Shown here: piece after piece, positions 18,247 to 24,722 of the stretch | Numbering within the stretch: the stretch's first letter is position 1 | Layout of the letters: the number at the start of each line of letters is the position of its first letter | DNA from: Podila epigama | Taxonomy: Eukaryota; Mortierellomycota; Mortierellomycetes; Mortierellales; Mortierellaceae | Length of the DNA stretch: 24,722 nucleotides | Assembly: GCA_015679605.1 (NCBI GenBank) | Contig: JAAAVE010000261.1 | Location: 1 to 24,722 of the forward strand | Reading direction: 5' to 3' | Position numbers and translations under genes: made by a program | Notes under the pieces: model-generated | Told to the model about the DNA's origin: nothing | Databases searched by the model: none | Seen by the model: the letters and a program-made list of their open reading frames with translations, nothing else

Positions 18247-18929
18247 TACAAGCGCAAGCGGGCGATGGATGATGCCGATAGTGGTGTGTGTGTGTGTGTG
18301 TTTTGGTTGGTTACTTGATTGCTTATGCAGCAGTAGTCCTCTCTTGGTTCAAAGGTAAGAATGGTCATTTTATATTTATGAAGATAATTTTTTTTTATTC
18401 AAGATTGAACATGTTTTCTTTCTGTGCCTTGGAGGAAAAGCACAAAGTTACTATGAAATGAAGATAAATATAAAAAAAATATATTTGCTTTGGAGGAAAA
18501 GCAAGATAGAACATGTGTGCGCCTTTAAGGAAGATAGAATATAAAAGGCACAAAGTCTTGAATAATGGATATTGAAGAAAAAAAAATGGCCCTTGTGGAG
18601 GAAAGAAAGGTTTGAGCCAACAGTGGGAGGAATGTGGAGGAGGTAATAAAAAAAAATGATGGTTTATGGTGGTAATACAAGTATGGTTGAAAATGCATTG
18701 GAGAATGGGTTTAAGTATTGGTTGGTGGGTGGTAGAGTACAGTTATGATAATGAAACAGGGTGAGGGTTGGATGCAAAGTAGAAAAAGGGAAGAATGAAT
18801 GAATGAAAGAATGATTGAAAGAAACAAAAAAGAAGGCAACAAAACGATTAATGCAATGGGAATGCAAAGACAATGATTATGAAAGTAAGAAAAAAGGCGC
18901 GTACGACAGAGGTCAAGGAGGTCATCCTT
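18247..18929. other. Spacer with repeats downstream of the pseudogene
   Basis: It holds a (GT)n run (18281-18301) and an imperfect duplication built around GAACATG, TTGGAGGAAAAGCA and GGCACAAAGT (about 18405-18560). A purine-rich stretch of GGTTGG/GAATGAATGAAAG words follows. The right part is probably the 3' UTR of the minus-strand gene ending at 18930. No coding sequence is supported. Confidence 0.5.
18405..18560. repeat. Imperfect tandem duplication
   Basis: Two related segments share AAGAT-GAACATG, then CCTT-GGA/AAGGAA and GCACAAAGT. TTGGAGGAAAAGCA occurs near 18430 and again near 18490. The copies differ by several small indels. Confidence 0.5.
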
Positions 18930-20298
18930 TCACCAGACGCGATCCTCAGTACCAAAGTAGTCAGGTGTATCCGAGTCATTGCCATCGGTACCACGACGTG
19001 AACTCTGGATAACCTGGAGCTTGGTCTTGACTGTAGCATGGCAAGGGTTGCGAAGGTAGCGGACGGTAGGTGTCTCTGAAAACTCGACACCCTCGCCTTC
19101 GGAGGGGATGCCCTTCAAGGGTGTAACGGCTGAAGTGGCTATGCCCAGATGGAAATTCATCTCGCTGGCATCAACAGAGTATCGGCGCATGCTCTTGAGC
19201 ATCCGACGTCGGTTCGCGTTCTGCTCCAGACGGCTGGTACCTTGGTTAAGCAGGTCTGAGAGAAGGGATCGGCGAGGCGTAGGCGCAGTTGGGTTGATCT
19301 GGTTTTCAAGAGAGTTGTCAAAAGTGGAAAAGAGAGTCAGCGGGTGGGAGTCTTTGTTGGAGAGAAAACAAAAACAAAACCAGAGGCAAATTGGGCGGAA
19401 TTTATTACCTTGACCAATTTGCCACCGAGGGAGCTGGTCGCAACGCTGATGGTGGTTCCCTCGGGAGTCTCGGCTGCGGCGTTGGTGGTGGTGGTTGGGA
19501 TGTTGATGTTTCCACCTTCAGACTTGCGCTGAGCATGTCGGGGGACAGAGTTGGAGGGTGAAGCTGAGGAGCTCTCGGTTGAGGTTGTCTCTTCGGTGAT
19601 TTCGACAGTATCGTAATAACGCCCGGTGGGGTAGGATGGTTTTTCATAATGTTCGTGGTGCGAAGCCACAGCGAGACAGCTCACCGAACGACGGTGGTAG
19701 CTGGCCGAACTGTGGTGGGAAACGACGAGAATCATTCATGGATCATTGTTATTTTGGGGGGTTGCGGTTGAAGGGCATTGTAAAGGAAGCAGTTGAGATG
19801 AATGAGAAGAAAAAGAAAAAGAAAAAGAAAAAGAAAAAGAAAAAGAAAACGAAAGAAAAAAAAGATGAATGATTGTTTTTCGATTTTTGTTGTGCGAGCG
19901 AGGATTTTGTAGACCGATCAAAAAGATGGGTGGGTAAAAAATGGTATGCATGAACCAGACAACAACAAAGAAAACGCATGGATGGATGGGATGGACAAGA
20001 GAATTGACCATGACGCATGCGAGTAAACAGACAACAGCAGGATACAAATATGGGGGAAAGGATGAGTAGGGGTAGAGGTATGGATGGAGATACGTCAAGA
20101 TACAGCAAAGAAAAGAGCGAGAAGACCAAATTCGACCAAAGTAGAGAAAGATGAGAAGAAGAGGAAAGAGAAAAAAAAAAGGGATTAGTATGGTACAAGT
20201 GAAGCATTGGGCATCGGTCAAGGTCACAAAAGCAGCATATCTGCAGGAGTTTGCATGCGTGCATGCACAAAAAAAAAACCACCTTACCCTTGGCGCAT
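18930..20298 (-). CDS. Uncharacterised Ser/Thr/Arg-rich protein (three exons, 11-nt first coding exon)
   Basis: The proposed exons, read leftward, are 20288-20298 (ATG CGC CAA GG), 19409-19709 and 18930-19298, giving 226 residues. The 110-bp second intron has GTAATA/CCAG ends and phase 0 and is well supported because the frame continues smoothly (GGKLVK into INPTAPTPRRSLLSDLL). The first intron (19710-20287, 578 bp, GTAAGG donor, TTTCCCACCACAG acceptor) is less certain. Without it, an ATG at 19735 would start the protein as MILVVSHH instead of MRQGSASYHRR. The product has Arg-Arg-Ser-type sites, an acidic Thr/Glu/Ser stretch, an Arg-rich helix (RRRMLKSMRRYS) and a C-terminal part with VRYLRNPCHATVKTKLQVI. 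I do not recognise the family. It appears soluble, without signal peptide or membrane segment, and rich in potential phosphosites. Confidence 0.65.
19807..19850 (+). repeat. (AAAAAG)n hexamer run
   Basis: About seven units lie in the first intron of the minus-strand gene. There they read (CTTTTT)n, a pyrimidine tract about 100-140 bp before the acceptor. Confidence 0.85.
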
Positions 20299-21548
20299 GT
20301 TGTGGCTTGATCGTTCAAAGGGAAAGTGACTCTGAGCAGTGTTGACGAGCATGCTTTGCTTTCGGAGATGGGAGGGGGGGAAAAAAAGTTGTTTACGTGG
20401 GAGTAGGGGCGGAAGAAACAAAGAAAAGTGGCGTAGTAGACGCGTTTTTGGGGGGTGTGTAGGGAAAAGGAAGGGCTAGAAGCGAGCGTGGGGAAAAAAT
20501 GATAACTAAAGGGTGTATACTGACTAAAAGTGCGAGGACTTTGGTGAATTGGCGTTAGGTCGGATCGGTTGGGAGGGAAGGGTAATTAGGGATTAAGCAA
20601 ATGTAGGTTGATTAAGACTAAGGGTGAAAGGTTGGTTCGTTTGGTTTGGGGGCCGTGTGGGCGTGTGGAGATTTTGTGAGGAGGGGGGAGGATGTGTCAG
20701 CTATTTGCATGTGGTGTAGAAGGTAAAAGAAGGTAATATTTTTTTTTTGTCAACTGGAGGACAGCTTAGGTTGGATATAAAGATGATAAGGAAGAAGTAG
20801 AGAAGATGAACGCTGGAGGGGAGCGTCAAGTGTTGGAGGAGGAGGAAAAGGAAGAGATAGCTGTGGAGGAGGAGGAGAAGAGAAGAGAAGAGGTTGACAA
20901 AAGAAAATGTCAAAAAGAGAAAAAGAGAGAGATAGAGAAGAGATAAAGAGAAGAGACAAAGAAAGAGATACCGAAGAAGAGAGATGAGGAAAGAAAAGAA
21001 AAAAGTGAGAGAAGAAGGTCCAAGTATTTAAATGTTTTTTCTTTCTTTCTTTCTTTCTTTTGGACCCTTCGAGAAGGAGTGGTCGTCTTTTGTCCGTTCG
21101 TTGGATGCAATGCAATGTGCAGTACATAATGAACATGTGCAATGCACCGTGCATGGCCCCTTGTGTACCAATCCAGTCCAGGATGCTCAACGATAATTGG
21201 AGGGAAAAACAGAAATAACGGTGTTGACGAGGGAGGAGAGAAGAGAGAGAAGGAAAAAGAAGAGGGGGTGGGGGGTGGAGATGTCCGAGGGAAGAAGAGA
21301 AATCAAGAGAACAAGGAGTGTGTGTGTCCATTTGAATTTGGAGCCATGGAGAAGGAGAGGGGGGGTGAAAGTGTGTGTGAGCTTTTGTGTGTGTGTGTGT
21401 TTGAATAATGTGCTTTGTATTCTGTTTGTGGGATGTGCAAGTTTTTACAATGAGCAAATGGAACCAAAGGAAGGGGGTGGGGGGAAGAGAAGAAAGATGA
21501 AAGGGACAATTCAATTGAGCACAATGTCACAACGCAATGCAACTTTAC

Positions 21549-21611
21549 AAGCAAGCAAAGCAAAGCAAAGCAAGTTAAAGAAAACAAAGCAAAACAAAGA
21601 AAAGCAAAGCA
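21549..21611 (+). repeat. AGCAA/AAGCA pentamer-type run
   Basis: Irregular units of GCAAA and GCAAAGCAA extend over about 60 bases. Confidence 0.7.
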
Positions 21612-22032
21612 AACATGGATAGGGTCCATCATGCAAGGGTTACATGCCTTCAATTCAATTGGAATAAAACGCACAATTGGGTTTTGTTGCTCAATCCCAA
21701 CGGCCTTGTTGCTTTGTTGCATGTCGAATGTTCCGTCTTTGTTGTTTGTTTAAAGAAAACAGAGTGAAGGCAACGAATGCTACACTAGTACTAGTCTCCA
21801 TCCTATTTCCTGTTCTGTCCATCCATCCGCCCATTGTTGTCTTGACAAGAAAGAGAAATAGATAACAAAACAATTGGTCCTAACAAAGGGAAAAGTTTCG
21901 TTGAGTGGCCCCATTTCTGTTGTGTATTCTTTACTCGACAGCAGTAACATGGGACATTGACATTGACTTGGAGTTGGACACAACACACACAAAAGTCAAG
22001 TGAAAATTGCATTAGCATTGACCCCTTGATCC

Positions 22033-22093
22033 TCTCTTTATCTCTCTCTCTTTCTCTTTCTCTTTCTCTCTCTCTCTCACACACACACACACT
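22033..22093 (+). repeat. Compound CT/CA microsatellite
   Basis: (TCTCTT)n-like units pass into (CT)n and then (CA)n. On the opposite strand this reads (TG)n(AG)n. Confidence 0.85.
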
Positions 22094-22276
22094 GTAGTCA
22101 CACACTTTGGTCTCTTGGTCCTCGAGAAAGACAGAGGGAGGAATCCTATTTCTATCTTCCTGAGGCAATTAAAAAGAATGAGAACTCGCATTGAATACGA
22201 TACTGTACAGCCATCCTCTCCATCTGTCATCTCTTTCCGTCAATTGTAATGTATCCTACAAATGTACCCACATAGA

Positions 22277-22311
22277 CAGATGGATAGATGGATGGATGAA
22301 TGGATGGATGA
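22277..22311 (+). repeat. (GGAT)n tetramer run
   Basis: Imperfect GGATGGATGAATGGATGGATG units. Confidence 0.8.
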
Positions 22312-22875
22312 GCTGCTGTTGCCAGACAAAACCATGGTTCTTTGCCCTTTGGGGGATCCAGCAACCTAATCTCTTATGCACAGCCTTCCAGAAATAAATG
22401 TCAATGAAATGTGAAGAAAATATAAGCCCATCTGAGCATTCAAGTTCTTCGATCGATGCTCTGCTGTGTGAATGTGCATGTACAGTACAATAAATGGCTT
22501 TGTGGAGAAGGGACAAAAGGCACGAGAGTGACAAGGCAGGAAACATAAAGCCCAAAGTGTAAAAAAAAAAGCGGGACAACATAAAACAACAACAAAAGAC
22601 TCAAAAAAACAACACAAAACAAGGCACCAAATTGCAAAAGATGAGAAAGATGGGGAGATTTAAAACGCAAGGAGTTGCATTTCCCAATGAAATTGTTTGA
22701 GGATTAGGGCCATTCGACGATAGAGAGATAGTGTGTGAGTGAAATTGTACTCCTTGGATGCTTTGTTTGCATGCATGTTGTGTCGTCTGGTGTCCTTGTT
22801 TGTTTGCATATGCAGTGTCCTTTTCGGCCATTCTTGTCCATGCTACACAAACATATTAGTCGAGATGTTTGTGAC

Positions 22876-22905
22876 ATGTCATGTCATGTCGTGTCATGTC
22901 ATGTC
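22876..22905 (+). repeat. (ATGTC)6 pentamer repeat
   Basis: Six units with one variant (GTGTC) in fourth place. The unit's reverse complement is GACAT, so the left edge forms the palindrome GACATGTC. A GACAT-type cluster also lies in intron 1 of the HHCC gene (10713-10733). Confidence 0.85.
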
Positions 22906-23907
22906 GTGCAACACCTGTTTCCTTGTTGGTTTCCCGCCTTTGTTCAACAATGTTGTTCAACCATGTTTCCCTCCTCCATGGCCACCATTGTTCACTTGGC
23001 AGAAGACGTGCCGGGACATGGTTCAAGAAAGATAGTTTGTATATTATGTGAAATAAGGGGATAGCGCTGGGGGTAAGTGTCAATTGGCATCTGAACAATC
23101 AATTCTCGACATTTCCACTATACGGCCATTCAATCAAACGGATCCATGTAATGTCGAGCATGGAAATACTCTTCTGTTCAACAAAAAAAAGAGGACGCGT
23201 CGTAAAGGTATCCAAGAGGGAGCCTACGTGACAGTCAAGGTACGATGAAAGTGAGGCAAGAGTTCTTGGTGGTGACCATGTCACCGCGAGAAAAGCTGAA
23301 ACGCTCAATTATTATCGACAGTGGCAATTGTGACGGCAATAGTGACACACATCTCTTTAGTCAATTCTCATGCGAAAGCATCTTGATAACTCTCCACCAT
23401 ACTCTTTACTCTGATTTTCAAATCTTCTAGTCATCGTTCTATACCTCGCTATCTTTTCTATCTCTTTATCCCTCGGGTGGAAACAAAAAAAAAAATGACT
23501 TGACAAAGGGGGGTGGGTTGAAAAAAACGGATGTTGGATCTGGTTCTGACACATCTTTTACTTTCTAGGTTTCGAGTCATCTTTTGGTGTTTCTTGATCG
23601 TTTTTCTTGGTTAGTGGTTTTTCTCTTTTCATCGTCTTTTTTCGTTTGAATCGCCTTTCGCTTTGCAAGCGCGATCCTCAAAAGGAGGGAACCTTTGGAG
23701 AAAAAAAAATACGGTAGGTTAGATAAAGAAGGAAAAAGACACTGCAGATGGACGGGTAGAAGAAAGGGAACAGTGAGATTGAATGAAAAAGGAAAGGATG
23801 CCTTTGTCAACAACCCCGTGCTTCCTTTGTTCATTTATTCTCATCCCTTCCCTACTGTTTCCCTCCTTTTTGGTGCTGGCAACCAGGCTAGCAGTCAACG
23901 AGCACCA

Positions 23908-24144
23908 ATGAAGGCTAGCTACGCAAGTGTGGGGAAATTGGATGCAGGAGAAGAATCAAGACTCGGCAACTTTAATGATATGGATGCTTACATGCCTGTC
24001 ATTAGTCAACATCCAGGATATCTTGTAGCTAACGGAATCAAACGACTGATAACGCGCAGAGTTAGAGGGTTATCCTTCATGATACTATACAAACGCTTCT
24101 TATTCTCCAAGATTTCCATCGATACACCCGAAGGGATCACATAA
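23908..24144 (+). CDS. Doubtful small ORF or terminal exon, 78 residues
   Basis: The frame opens upstream without an ATG; the first in-frame ATG is 23908. The peptide has ordinary protein-like composition (KLDAGEESRLGNF, DAYMPVISQHPGYL, NGIKRLITRRVRG), unlike the repetitive frames around it. The sequence before it (TTTTGGTGCTGGCAACCAG at 23870-23888) could be a splice acceptor, so this may be the last exon or a relic of a larger gene. A TGAATAAAG lies about 70 bp past the stop. I do not recognise the family, and no upstream exon is convincing. Confidence 0.25.
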   Translation: MKASYASVGKLDAGEESRLGNFNDMDAYMPVISQHPGYLVANGIKRLITRRVRGLSFMILYKRFLFSKISIDTPEGIT

Positions 24145-24722
24145 GACGAATGCATGCCATGACATGGGATGTGTGCTAGAATGGAGCTTCAAGTAACTCT
24201 GCAACTAGCCTCTGTCTGAATAAAGAGAAAGAAAAGGTGACGCGTTAAAAGAAAGCACGTCGGTACACGTCACAACCACTTGGAGATCAAAGCCTCTAGT
24301 TTTTTTTTTTTTTTTTTTTACTGCGTCGAGATTGAGTAAAGAAAAGGAAAGCCCTTTTGGTACTCGAAAAAAAAGGAAGGCCTCCTTCCTTCCCTTTCTT
24401 CCTCCTAAGTTTGGCGGGATTAGCTAAACTGACAAAAAAAGAATCCAAAGAGAAAATGTAAGGGGTATTTGATGTGACAAACAAAAACTGCTTGGTCCAT
24501 GGACCCATTTTTGGGGGGGGGAAAGTAGGGTAACGGAGAGTCTACGGCACGGCACTCGACCTCCAAAAGAAAGGGCTCCCAGCAGGGGACGAGAAAGAAG
24601 GGGAAAGAAGAAAAAAAAGCGCGATTGTTACACCGAGGGAGGAACGTCCCTTTTGTTTGTCCTGCATCACTTTGCATCGCATTGCATTGCATTACGGGTT
24701 CCTTTTTTTTTTTTTTTTCTTT
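24145..24722. other. Non-coding end of window
   Basis: The region contains an AATAAA near 24218, an 18-19 base T run at about 24301-24319, a TTCCTTCCC-type tract with an A/G counterpart at about 24366-24402, and TGCAT/GCATT repeats near 24663-24692. No supported gene. Confidence 0.45.

Larger units (their letters stand above)
20299..23907. other. Low-complexity, microsatellite-rich region without a recognisable gene
   Basis: From 20300 to about 21500 the + strand is purine-rich, so the minus strand is C+T-rich like the other leaders; this is probably the upstream region of the gene starting at 20298. Microsatellites follow: (TTTC)n at 21040-21060, AGCAA-type at 21549-21611, a CT/CA compound at 22033-22093, GGAT-type at 22277-22311 and ATGTC-type at 22876-22905. 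A 9-bp inverted repeat, CTCGACATT, occurs at 23105-23113 and 23150-23158. The many open frames are low-complexity translations. I see no gene with family motifs. Confidence 0.5.

Noticed and set aside
17769-18272. 167-residue open frame in the eIF4A remnant read as a functional protein
   Set aside because: It contains only some eIF4A segments; the adjacent ones are in other frames with no room for introns between them, so a pseudogene fits better.
19749-20318. Two long minus-strand frames rich in Phe/Ser
   Set aside because: They run through the (CTTTTT)n tract, which I interpret as the first intron of the minus-strand gene.
20750-21514. 254-residue minus-strand open frame
   Set aside because: It is a translation of a C+T-rich tract (Ser/Leu/Phe/Pro runs) with no family signature; it more likely belongs to upstream leader DNA.
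1-24722. tRNA, rRNA, CRISPR array, or intact transposon
   Set aside because: I looked for B-box-like GGTTCGA words in a cloverleaf setting, regular spacer arrays, terminal inverted repeats and RT/transposase motifs, and found none. The repeats present are microsatellites and short tandem units.

Overview
The window looks like nuclear DNA of a filamentous fungus, most likely an early-diverging one (Mortierella-like Mucoromycota). That placement is an inference. It rests on short GT-AG introns (about 100-170 bp) with GTAAGT-type donors, genes spaced by kilobases of C+T-rich leader DNA, TATA boxes about 165 bp before start codons, AATAAA-like 3' signals, and long CAG/CAA-encoded poly-Gln and poly-His tracts in regulatory proteins. 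I see no prokaryotic operons, tRNA, rRNA or CRISPR array.

Layout, left to right. (1) A + strand C2H2 zinc-finger regulator ends at 1899. (2) Converging on it is a two-exon secreted alpha-type carbonic anhydrase (2264-3244, minus) with all zinc ligands intact. (3) A gene-poor stretch (3245-9086) holds one weak promoter-like candidate near 4200-4385 and then about 2.6 kb of strongly C+T-biased DNA. (4) That tract leads into a three-exon, roughly 990-residue poly-Gln/His protein (9087-12368) with an HHCC integrase-type zinc-binding module resembling the NOL4 group. (5) A seven-exon gene (13011-16790) encodes a long disordered N-terminal region fused to an eIF4A-type DEAD-box core in which almost every catalytic motif is destroyed. 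(6) 640 bp downstream lies a frameshifted, intron-less remnant of a second, canonical-type eIF4A (about 17433-18246). (7) A minus-strand gene (18930-20298) of unknown function appears to start with an 11-nt coding exon. (8) From 20300 to the end is mostly low-complexity, microsatellite-rich DNA with one doubtful small ORF (23908-24144).

The part that stands out is the eIF4A locus at 13-18.3 kb. The fused gene keeps the whole two-RecA architecture, the Q-motif glutamine region and the eIF4A-like C-terminus. Walker A, DEAD, SAT, motif V and motif VI are all altered, yet reading frame and splice sites are intact through six introns. It therefore looks like a maintained pseudohelicase, possibly a translation regulator, rather than a dying gene. 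The true pseudogene next to it shows what decay looks like at the same locus. A 10-N assembly gap lies inside the fused gene's Q-motif region; frame and alignment indicate that the real missing length is not 10 bases.
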